Source: Conoideocrella luteorostrata (Eukaryota; Ascomycota; Sordariomycetes; Hypocreales; Clavicipitaceae). Taken from it: DNA of 64,000 bases. The notes beneath the pieces were generated by a model. The model searched no databases. It worked only from the letters and a program-made list of their open reading frames with translations, and had not been told where the DNA came from. Location: contig JASWJB010000017.1 in assembly GCA_032433595.1 (NCBI GenBank), positions 1 to 64,000 on the forward strand, given 5' to 3'. This document shows, one piece after another, positions 54,501 through 64,000 of the stretch; the stretch's first letter is position 1, and each line of letters opens with the position of its first letter. A program made the position numbers and the translations under genes.

Positions 54501-55945
54501 AACGGACGAGAATGAGGAGATGACCTTCAAGGATAAGTGGGATACAGCGCCAAAAGTAATGGCAGCCAACCCGAGGGCAGACAGGTATTGTACGTTCATG
54601 AAGCAGAAGGATGGAGTCAGATCGGTCGGCAACCCTGCTATCCTTTACCGGGAAGGATAAGGCCGTAAGCGGATCATAAACACCACTCCATTATCGGCAA
54701 TGAGGCTCTCATTGCGAAGAGCCACGCCAAAATTTACAATAGTAGAACTGATATTTAAAACGCAGAAGAGCCCGTTCATAGGCGTGATTGGCGCGCCAAC
54801 CAAGTTCAATTCCCCGTACAACGTCTTTCCCAAGAGACAGCACATCCCGAAATGCTCTCAACGCGCATCCGGATAGAACAGACCGCTTCAGCAGATGAGA
54901 GACCTAAAATTGTCAAGCTAATATCGCGCCCTGTTGTATTTTAACATGAACTGCTATCCGGTAGACGATTGCAATTACTTATAATTTTTGGGCATTTTGT
55001 TCTTGTCATTCGTGGGGACTCGTCTCAATACGCAACTGTACAGAATTATATGGCAGCCAGGTATACCCCGCGGAGAACACTGGCCACCAGTTTCGATATT
55101 CACAGTAACAGTAAGATATTTGCGTCGTGTGGCGCTGTGTGAGTCAGGCGATGATTGCAAATCTTATGACTCCTTCTAAGCGGCCGCTTCTACATATACG
55201 CCAAGCGAGCTGGCTTTGTCGTCAGAACCAAAACCACCACCTAGTCACTATTCAATACGCTGCATCCCGCAGTTTCGATGCAGTAGGCTCCTGAATATGC
55301 CATAATTGGGTGGGTGTGTTGCACGTCATTCGGAAGATATCGACAACGAACGAAGCGTTCGGTGCGCAGAGCCGACCCGTCGCCATGTAGTCACGGGAAC
55401 TTACAGCTGAAGCACGAGGGCCCTGACGGTTGAAAGAAGAGCATGGTGACTGTTAGGATGCTTAATAGGCAACGGGATGCACTCGAGGCGGCGATGTACA
55501 CAAGGCCCCCCCCCCCATTGCAGCCACCTCACAACGTGGGCTGCGGAAAGTAGATTCAGAGTCCTGCAGCCCTCGGATATCGCCAGATCGCAGATAAGTC
55601 GGTCCATCCAATGATTTGTCCGTCCCCTTTCCAACGCCCGGCCTCCTAAGCCTGGCTCTTTCATACGGATGGTTGGCTGGATCGTGGCGTGGTACGCCGG
55701 GATGGTTGATGGCTGGTTGAATGGTTGGACGGCCGGTGTTGACTCACATATGCTGCTCAACTGGCGTAATGATGCCGAACTATCAATGCATTCACATGCC
55801 ATGCTCTTCAGTTATGCGTAATCAGAATGGCTCACTCTCACATAATTCATAGCTTATGTGCACTCGTAACCTCACGACAGTCACGTAGTCTGTGATAGTA
55901 CGGGGCTCGCGATACAATACGAATGACAAGTTTGCTTAATCTTTC

Positions 55946-55965
55946 AAAAAAAAAAAAAAAAAAAA
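55946..55965 (+). repeat. A homopolymer tract
   Basis: Twenty consecutive A residues in the gene-poor region; it could be an old retroposon tail or slippage tract. Confidence 0.9.
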
Positions 55966-57095
55966 CTCAGGTCATCCCAGGACGGACGGGCAATTATTCT
56001 AGGACGCCAACGCCGGCCATTCGTATTCTGACCAGTTCAACAAATACATGGCACATTGTGACGTTTTCATAGAGCCGACCCCTTTCTTATCAACGCAGTA
56101 CATTAGCCGTGGTGGCACGCACAAAATGACGGCGGCATTTTTACACTACATAGTTCCTGGAGCCAGTCGACACATATTACATATTTATCTGTTGCTCGCT
56201 GAAACAATGCCATAACAGCGGCGGATAACATCGCTGACTGTGCTCCGTACTTGGGTCTGGATATTGGGGTGATGGTCTCGTGCGTAGTCTACTTTGTTCG
56301 TCCCGCTGCGAGAGAGAGAGCCTGTCGTTTTCTACTTATCTATCGACTTGGACCACTTGTCTAAGGCGTAATAGAAACCAGCCAAGTAACTGGGACTCTC
56401 TATAGTTTTTAAGAGACATTTCTTTCGCTTCGAGTACTGTCTGGCTTCTACTGAAACGCTGACCACTCCCTGCCCGTTGCGTGAAAGAAACACGCAACGT
56501 CCCGAGCAATTACAAACTCAACACCACCGTGCCTGCGGGCCGCCATCCGGAGGCCGTCTCTGCCCTATTCATTCTCCCGATAGAAGACATGACCAGCAGG
56601 AAAGCAGCCCAAGGAACCCTGAAATCAAAGCAAAGGCTCCCCTTCCTCCTCTCCGCCAAGCAATCTGGTTCCGGAATCTCAACGAACCCGAATTCGCATC
56701 TCCGATTCTCCGGCAAATCCAGACCATTACTCGGTACATGAGGCGAAAATGATTCATAACCAGGTTGAGCTCGTTCCTAAGCAGGATGCAACCCCAAATT
56801 TCCTTTTCGTTAACCTAGTCAGGACCTTACTACAAGAGATGCATATTTCCGAGCATGGTTACATTGGGACTTGGGACGGACCAATCGTCGAGCTCTGTAT
56901 TTGAAACACAGGGCCGGATTGAGTCGACTTTGCTTGAGTGCTTCTTCGAAGAGGGGGTTGTTGCTATGGTATCTAATCACGGCACTTACATGCCACGCGG
57001 GGAAATGACCGCTCGCTTTCCCTGAGCGAGGAGGTCGGAAGCGTAGATGTGCTATTCCGTAGGGAGCCACGAGTATCGCGGTAGGTTGCGGTCCC

Positions 57096-57117
57096 TGCAG
57101 CTGCAGCTGCAGCTGCA
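57096..57117 (+). repeat. CAGCTG tandem repeat
   Basis: Consecutive CTGCAG/CAGCTG hexamers make a self-complementary tract of about 22 bp. Confidence 0.8.
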
Positions 57118-59004
57118 TAGACGCATGTACGAATCGAGACTGAGACGAGGTGACAATTTCCGCAGTCGTGTCCGGACTCTGCAGTGTCTGTGTGTAAGTG
57201 AAAGTCGACTCGCAGACAACCACTTGCGCACAAAAACAGCAAGCCGAAGCTTGGAGACTCTGAATTCGCAACGGCAACCTCAACTCGGCAACCTCAACGC
57301 CGCAACCTAGCACAACTCCCCCCTCCACTCTGCCAACGCATTTCTATCCTCACCGTGCGCTCTCATCACAATGTCAATCTGCCAGGGTAATCCGTGATGA
57401 GCCCACAGGTTAGTACCCTGTGCGAAAGCTTCCCTCGAATCATCGAACCCTGTCACACACCTCCCCCCCCCCCTCCTCCTGCAAGCTGCAAGCTGCAAGC
57501 AACTGCCGTCCACACATACATACATACATACACACCCTCCTCCTCACAACATCCGTGCCCACCTTGCGCGACCAAGCGAGTCAGACGAAATAGGCATCCT
57601 TCTGGAAGGTTGCCGAAGGATTACCGAACGATAGACTTCCGTGTGGGCCATGCCGGGGGAACAAATTACGTGAACCATTGCAGCGTTTGTTGGTAGGTGG
57701 TGATGGGTCATGTAAATTGTCTTCCCCTTGCGGGACCGGGTTGGGACCATATGCGGGGACCAATTTAGAGTTCACGCTCGCTTTGTTGTATGCAGGAGTC
57801 AACTCGAGTAATCAAACCGTTCGGCAGACACTCTAGCACAAGGAAAAGCGGCACAAATGCTCGGCTGTTGAAAGATGAGAGGGGGTAGGTATGCCTCGCC
57901 TCCGTACGTGAACCTGCCGACCCGGACCATTTACACAAAAACAGGAACAGGAAGGTTTCACGAACAGAGTTGTCCTTGGACCCTCGGCACGCCGATGGTT
58001 GTGGCGATTGCTTGTGGGGCTGGAGACTGGATGATACGTAAGACAAGTGTGCTGTGCCGTGCTTTCTACTCCGTACATCATGTGCTGTTGGCTGGTTTTA
58101 CATTTTTACTTCCAAGGGTCCTTTGCGCTATTGGCTGGCTATCATCACCATCACCGCCACATGCTTTCACCATCGTCACAAGCATTCACCATGGCTACCC
58201 ACCAGTCCCCCTCACTGAAAAACCCAAAATCTAAAACCCAAACCCAAAAGCAATGGGCCCAAGCATTATCCCTCCCAAAAACCCTCTATCATCAGCACTC
58301 ACGCAACTCCTCACTACAAGATTCCTTGGCACGCGACCTGGCCCCTTCGCCTGAGCACTGCCGGCAAAAAATTCAATAACAAAACCCCCCCCTTCCTCAA
58401 AATTCAAAATAAAAATTACCTGATCAAGAAACATCCGGAACACCAAAACTTTATTCGCTAGTGTAAATCTCCCAGTTCATAAAGTTTCCGACTCTCCTTG
58501 ATTGAACCAATCGCTTCTATTGCCAACACTGATCATAAGGTTTTGTTTTGTGAGACAACACGCGTCGTCGCCTAGCATTCAAAGATTGCAAATATATGTC
58601 TGTTCGATACTCCTCGCGAGTTAAACCATGATTTAGTTTGGGTCTTCGACGTCGACTTTGACTTGAATGCGCAACCTTCAAGAGAGCTTACCGTCGCCAG
58701 GCCCCAGCGAGATATCTGACCATGACCCATGTTGAAGCTCCACAGGGAATTGACTTGTACGTACGGAGTACAGTTGTCCGATTCGTACTGATCGGCGAGC
58801 ATGCTGTGCTGGCAGTATTTCAGTCTTCTGATGAACGTTTAGCCAGGTGCAATGGAGGAGGCAGCAGCAGTCCAGAATATTCCAAACGTGCTGCGGACAT
58901 GCTTGCCCCGGGGACACTGTCCGGAATGGTTGATTGGTTGAATAGTCTTTGACCAGTTATCCTATAAGCTAATTATATCTTGTACGTAGACACCAACTAA
59001 ATAG

Positions 59005-61095
59005 TTACTGCACTGCTCTGTTGACCAAATTGACTACGAGACCAGGATGGGGATTTTGGACCATAGCATCTGCCTGTCGCTGCCCTCTGACAAACTTGGC
59101 GGCATATGCGTTGGGGTGGCTCTGGGACTGGTCATGTTCGGAGACAGTCCAATCAGGCTTGCCCAAGGTAGGCAAATATTCCAGCCCGTATGCCCACTGA
59201 GTATCGTCTGTGATAGTCTCGTTGACCACACTGATATCTCGCCAATATAGCCGCTTCCCCAGTGCTATGCCAGGGCTTTCGGTGTATACATTCTGATAGC
59301 CCAACTCGTAGTATTGGTGACTGCTGCCGAAGCCGCCACTTGTTTTGCCGTCGTCCTTTTGCCAGAAGAATGCTCGTCCGGTCTTTTCTGTGGCGACGCT
59401 GGTTCCGCTCATGCGGCGCTTTAACAATGGGAGGAAAGGCTCTATGCCGTTGGAAAAGACGGCCTTTCCTGTGACTGTGAGGTCCATCTTTTGAGTCAAG
59501 TTGGCGTCCAGCGTCAGGCTGTATTGACCGTCCGGCGTGGTTTGCTTGAAACTGGCCAGAATGGGATAGGAGTACTTTGCGTAGTACACCCTGGCCACGT
59601 CCGACGTCGCCAAGTCTTGGCCGTCGTAGGACGCTGTAACATTTTGGATGTTGCCCGAGTCCTGAACATAGCCTTTGTTCCTCATGGAGAAGGTTTGGGT
59701 CCAGACAGCGTTGACCCTGGTAGGGGTATCTATGAACGATTTGATCTCCAACCGGCGTTCGATAGTCTGATCGTATCGGAGATATCGATTCGGCAGAGAT
59801 GCCACACGTGGCTCGTAGTTAGGTTTGGTCAGAGACACCCTTGGAGCGGGTCCCGTCGTGATATATCCCGGTTGGTCTAACCACAGAAAGATCTTCGCCG
59901 AAAGTAGCCAGAATCTGTTCACCACTGCATCGTCCGCGCCAACTACCTCGATACTGAAAACATGAGGCTTGCCATTGCAGAGAACGCCCAACCACGGAGT
60001 AACGTCAATCTCCTGTTCTTTCAGGTCAAACGCTTGCGGTCCAACGATTGGTCGGTGCAGCGGTGGAGAGATGCCTCCTGTAAAGACAACTGGATATGGC
60101 CATGAAAGTCCTGCAATCTTGCCATCGATGTACAGTCGAACCTCGCGGAAAGACCCCTTCCCCAGCAACGTGGTGCCATTGAACACGTTTTTTCCAGCCT
60201 CGGGGACGTTTGACCACCAAAACTCCTCATCCGATTGGCCCGTGGCGGCAATGGAAACTACCGCACGCTTAATGTTTCGCGGCAACGACACGGACACCTC
60301 TGCCTTTTCGTCGGGGTACGTCCAAGCACTGCCTTGGTTTTTAGCGCCACCACTTCCCCTGCCGGCTGATATGGGTAGAATCTGGTCTGCTGGCGGTGCG
60401 AGGGGGCTGTTCAAGTCCTTGTCCTCGAAAAAGGTCGCTATGAGCGTGGCATTGAACGTTCCGGTATACTTTTCGTTGACAAGGTTGCCAAGATCAAAGA
60501 TGAGCTTCTGGGGCTGTTTCCATAGCGCAAGGTAATTCGTCATGTCCTTCCAGTAGGTCCAAGCAATGCCCGGGTGGGGTTTGGGTTCCGCTGTCGAAGT
60601 CCTCCAGACTTCAGTGTCATTCAGCCACATGATGGCCAACCGGTCGAATTGACGACCTTCCGAGACGACGGTTAAGTTTACAATGACTCTGTTGAAGCTG
60701 TAGCGGAGCGAGCAGGCTGGTGCTGAAGGCGGCTCATAGTTGGCTGTAGACATTAGCTCACCATCCTAGAGACATGAAACATAAAAGTTAAAGGCCAAAA
60801 AAAAAACACATTCGCCTTATAAGCTATCAACCAACTCACCAACAAAAGGCTGCCCGTAGCTATTCCCAAAAACATGATCCATCAGCGTCACCACGCAAGA
60901 CTTGGGCTCCGGCCCCTCTCTCGGGTTGCCCAGTGTCTCATTCCCACCAACAAAGCCATGAGGCGACAAGACGGGATGCGTCACCTCGAAGCACTGCAGT
61001 GGCTCGACTGCTCTATCTCCGTCTCCAGTAGAATTAAGCTGCTTCTGATGAGCCAGCGGCAGCGCGAGGAAGAGCTTCCGCCACGGATTACGCAT
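59005..61095 (-). CDS. Secreted PNGase A-type peptide N-glycanase
   Basis: Peptide-N4-(N-acetyl-beta-glucosaminyl)asparagine amidase A removes N-glycans from glycopeptides. Exons 61095-60840 and 60743-59005 join in frame to 664 residues. The N-terminus MRNPWRKLFLALPLAHQ is a probable signal peptide or anchor. The start of the catalytic module reads LQCFEVTHPVLSP, then CVVTLMDHVFGNSYGQPFV before the intron. Beyond it come RVIVNLTVVSEGRQFDRLAI, TEVWRTSTAEP, WTYWKDMTNYLALWKQPQKL and IFDLGNL, the conserved PNGase A opening. Many N-x-S/T sites and no C-terminal anchor suggest a secreted protein. The acceptor used (CTACAG at 60747-60744) keeps FVANYEPP and needs the CTAAT branch just before it. Upstream in-frame sequence lacks an ATG before 61095. 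Confidence 0.9.
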
Positions 61096-63475
61096 GTCGC
61101 CAATTGGGTGAATTGGAAGAATAAAGGGGCCGAAGTGCCAAAATCTTCCCCAAAAAAAAATCAAAGACTAAAAAAATTAATGGAGGAATGAAAATACGCG
61201 TAGATGAGGGGAAAAACACGACTCCAATAAGACGCTGCACTCTGCATTATCAATGACGCCGACCAAAAGGGAAGGTGTGCATATGCAGTAGCGGCAGCGG
61301 CCGCGGCCGAGTAGCTTGTCGCATGCCTCGACGGCCTCAATTCAATTGATCTAGCCGCACCAGTTGGTTGTCGTGGTCCCGCAGATCGTCATGTTTTGCA
61401 AAAATGATGGCTTGCTGCAATTCAACAAATGTTTCACAGCGCTCAATATTGCATGCAGGTATTACATAACTATGCCGCAACGTACGGAGGACGGAGTGCC
61501 TTGGTAGTTATTCCATGTTCCAGTACGGAATACTCCATGCTCCTTGCTGTTTATGGCTTATCAGCAATTGAGGGTCAACGCAAATATCGCCATTAGTGGG
61601 GAGAACCGCCCAACAAGGCTAGGGCTGCACCCCTTGCTGCAGTGTGGCGATCCCAACACCCTAGCAGTCATTTCGAGCCACTGCTCCGTACTCCGTACTC
61701 TACACGATGTTATTGTATCTTGGCTCCGAAGTACTGGCCCACTGTGAAATATATTAACTAATTACGGAGTACGGAGTAGTTCCTCGGATAGGTAGATGGT
61801 TTTCGTGCTTTGCCTGCCAGCTACCCGGTCCGCCAATCGCCCCGGCGCCTTTTCAGAATGCAAAAAGTTCACTCCCCACAGGCCAAGGCTATGGTCGCAT
61901 CGTCTTACTTAGCAGCAAATAGACACTTTCACATCAGAACATTCAGATACCAGAACCCACAAACACATGTCGAGGTAGTACCCCAGCGAGCGCAATTTAA
62001 TTAATTTAATTTTTTTTGTTTTTGCTAACTATCAACTATAAAGTTTTGTCCGACAGACTCTCACGCCACCACATGTGCCCACACCACGTGGTAAGTCAAA
62101 GGCCTTAACCATAAGCAATCAATACAATAGCAGCACACATCGACCTTTTACAGGATACAGGTGGCCAGTGAAGCTTTGTGCTTAGCTCGCAAGGACGACT
62201 CGCTTCGGGGCAAAGATTCGAGGCATACAGCTGGGCAGGCCCAAAAGCTTGGTTCAGACAATAGACTAGTAGTTGCAGTTCATTAATTTTATCACTTGTG
62301 GCACGTCATGCAACGAACATACACACGGTCGACAAAAAGGGCGTGTTTACTACTCCGTACTTGTGGCGAACACCTAGTAATAAAGTCTCATAAATTAAAT
62401 GGGAAATTGATTATTAATATTCATTTTCATATCTCATCACATTGCACAGCCACTTCTGCTATGGCTTCCAGCACAGGTCTCCATTGGTGTCGAACGGTTT
62501 TGCGTCCTCGAATCAGCGCGCCGGTTGTTTGAGTTAGATAGTGCATGAATTCCGGAAGCCCCAACAAGACGAAGTCGAGCATCCAGCCATTGAATAGACC
62601 GTCTGCAGCGTTATTGTGCTTACTCCATCGCAACATCCATGTAGCGGTAGTCCAGCATGAACTGAATCAGGTGCCACCTGCAAGACCTGGGCGCACAGAG
62701 GTCCTGGTGAGGGGCAAAACCCCCAAGAGCCCGGAGCCTGGATCGCACCCGCGCTGTGCAATTCCAAATGCATTTGCAATTGTGACAACTGACTCTGCCT
62801 TTGCCGAGCCGTGCTAAGGAACAACCGGTCAAAGCCGCGGTAGCCCAAAAATTTCAGAGCAGAGTGCCCCACATAAACCATCAATTGACCAATCCTAGCA
62901 AGGCTGGCGTCTGCCTTTTGGAAGCATTAGAAGCCGCCTCCCCGTTTCCTCCCGGTTCATGTTGCCTTGAATGCTGTGGGGCGGTTTTTCCACTTGAGGC
63001 ATGATCCAGGAACCCTTGGCCAATATCGGAAATCCGGAAATCGAGAGTCCGCTTGTCTGTGGGGTGGTGATGATTCTTGCATCAGATCGTCATCCATTTT
63101 GGCAATTGACCGGTCGAGAGCAGAGTCGGGAAATCGCCTGTCGAAAGGAATCATCGGTATCGTAATGCGCACACATCTCCCAGGCGTAAATCAGACGGGT
63201 GTTGTAATTTTAGCTGAGCGTAAGACTTTGTTCCAGGGATGATCCCCGATCAATTTGACCCTGACGGACACGACCATGGGTCTGCTTCCAAAATCGTGCA
63301 GCTGTCAGAACAGTGTAGATCAGGAGATTTTAACCGACATATTAAGCGGCGTTCGCCCGCTTCACACTGCCTTTAGAGGCTCGGCGTGAGGTGGGAAAAT
63401 GCAAGAGTATGAAGAGCTGTAGCGGATGCTGTTGCCTTTTTTTCCTTTCTTCTTTGTCTTTTGACTCTTTGATGT
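61096..63475. other. Intergenic region with clustered TACTCCGTA words
   Basis: About 2.4 kb lacking a supported gene. Copies of the word occur at about 61482, 61685-61698 (tandem), 61763-61778 (tandem) and 62351-62360. Short frames in 62427-63242 show no motif. The T/C-rich stretch at 63430-63470 is the 3' flank of the next gene. Confidence 0.5.
61763..61778. repeat. Tandem TACGGAGTA motif
   Basis: TACGGAGTACGGAGTA, two overlapping copies of the dispersed word on the complementary strand. Confidence 0.8.
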
Positions 63476-63916
63476 TTAAACTCGAAGATTGCTCCAGTAT
63501 CGCCCTCGAGCGGCTACTGCATCTTTGTTGCCAACAAATCGATGTTGGAAGTAGTTGAAGACAGCGAACTCGTCTCTGGTCATGACGTATGTATCGGGCT
63601 GGTCCTGGACTTTACCCCAGATGCGGGTCAGAGCATTTTCGAGAATCTTGCTGATGGTAGGGTCTGAGGCTCCGTCAGGGCTTTCACGAGCAATCTCAAG
63701 AGCCTGCGCAACGGCGGCGTCTTGAGTCTTGCCCAGCGTCGGCGTGCCACTCATGGCGTGGCTGACGACGGATGTCTCTTCGCGATGAGGCATTTGGCGG
63801 TAATTGGCGTAGTATGCCTGATGGTGTGTGTTTTGATGATAGTGATGAATATCTTGAGAGGCGACAGACAACATATTTTGAGAAGGCGAGTTTGAGACAG
63901 TGGGCGAGCCGCTCAT
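63476..63916 (-). CDS. Conserved-looking fungal protein of unknown function
   Basis: A 146-residue frame from ATG. The N-terminal half is polar and His/Gln/Tyr-rich (DIHHYHQNTHHQAYYANYRQ), probably disordered. The C-terminal half is predicted helical and looks conserved: DPTISKILENALTRIWGKVQ, then DTYVMTRDEFAVFNYFQHRF, ending AVAARGRYWSNLRV. I recall similar C-termini (YVMTRDEFAVFNxFQHRF) in uncharacterised proteins of many ascomycetes, but no function is known to me. More exons could lie beyond the window edge, although the ATG is plausible. Confidence 0.65.
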   Translation of the reverse strand: MSGSPTVSNSPSQNMLSVASQDIHHYHQNTHHQAYYANYRQMPHREETSVVSHAMSGTPTLGKTQDAAVAQALEIARESPDGASDPTISKILENALTRIWGKVQDQPDTYVMTRDEFAVFNYFQHRFVGNKDAVAARGRYWSNLRV

Positions 63917-63928
63917 GTATATATACGT

Positions 63929-63991
63929 GTGTGTGTGTGTGCGCGCGCGCGTGTGTGTGTGCGGGCTTGTGCTTGTGTGTGTGTGAATGTG
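63929..63991. repeat. GT/GC alternating microsatellite
   Basis: Runs of GTGTGTGT, GCGCGCGCGC and GTGTGTGT follow each other just upstream of the start codon of the minus-strand gene, alternating purine-pyrimidine over ~60 bp, a pattern able to adopt Z-form DNA. Confidence 0.85.
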
Positions 63992-64000
63992 TGTCGGTAT

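Larger units (their letters stand above)
51540..59004. other. Gene-poor region of about 7.4 kb
   Basis: No frame with recognisable domains was found on either strand. It contains several TACTCCGTA copies (51901, 53034, 58068, 58761), an Ala-codon-like GCAGC/GCCGCC run (52395-52432), and homopolymer runs C11 (55506-55516), A20 (55946-55965) and C11 (57463-57473). A CAGCTG tandem (57096-57117) and TACA repeats (57518-57531) are also present. The first 600 bp is the NCE102 promoter. Some small genes or long non-coding RNAs could be hidden here. Confidence 0.5.

Noticed and set aside
54421..54660. 79-residue + strand frame in the gene-poor region
   Set aside because: No motif, weak start context and no exon partners; better explained as chance.

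Overview
This is a piece of a filamentous ascomycete nuclear genome (Pezizomycotina, probably a Sordariomycete and perhaps Hypocreales; the genus cannot be fixed from sequence alone). The reasons are monocistronic genes with short 50-140 bp introns (GT...CTAAC/CTGAC...AG), an intron-bearing tRNA-Ser, fungal-type housekeeping orthologues (VTC1, AIP1, ALG13, HFD1, APM3, NCE102, AHC1), pyrimidine-rich leaders, and transposon relics whose stop codons look like C-to-T/G-to-A changes, as left by repeat-induced point mutation (RIP).

Layout. 1-2.6 kb: no host gene; a Tc1/mariner relic with terminal inverted repeats. 2.66-2.75 kb: tRNA-Ser(GCU). 3.3-6.3 kb: Tctex-type dynein light chain (-), VTC1 (+), an Alba-fold protein (-). 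6.3-9.7 kb: long non-coding stretch and promoter of an AHC1-like zinc-finger protein (9.76-11.78 kb, +). 12.7-13.4 kb: GPI-anchored eight-cysteine protein (-). 13.4-15.9 kb: non-coding, with a second copy of the transposon-end palindrome. 15.9-20.6 kb: AIP1 (+), ALG13 (-), mitoribosomal mS35/Rsm24 (+). 20.8-28.6 kb: a decay zone with a broken F-box gene, a frameshifted RNase H gene, one intact 408-residue protein of unknown function, a broken DUF3435/FluG-type gene, and a probable Mutator-like relic. 29.7-49 kb: dense housekeeping block with HFD1 (+), RRP4 (-), a DUF4536/DMAC1-like protein (-), APM3 (+), mitochondrial malonyl-transferase MCT1 (+), TCA17/TRAPPC2L (+), AFG1 (-), NUP133 (+) and eIF2-beta (-). 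49.9-51.5 kb: a Mim2-like protein (+) and NCE102 (-). 51.6-58.9 kb: gene-poor. 59-61.1 kb: secreted PNGase A-type amidase (-). 63.5-63.9 kb: conserved 146-residue protein (-), with a GT/GC microsatellite upstream.

The genes form no metabolic cluster or operon. Recurring themes are mitochondrial function (mS35, MCT1, AFG1, a DMAC1-like and a Mim2-like protein) and membrane traffic or N-glycans (APM3, TCA17, ALG13, PNGase A).

The strongest unexplained signal is a 9-10 bp word, TACTCCGTA(C) and its complement. It recurs about 35 times by eye, often as tandem or head-to-head pairs, and appears confined to non-coding DNA. I found no clear new multi-gene system. Exon coordinates were worked out by hand from splice signals and reading frame.
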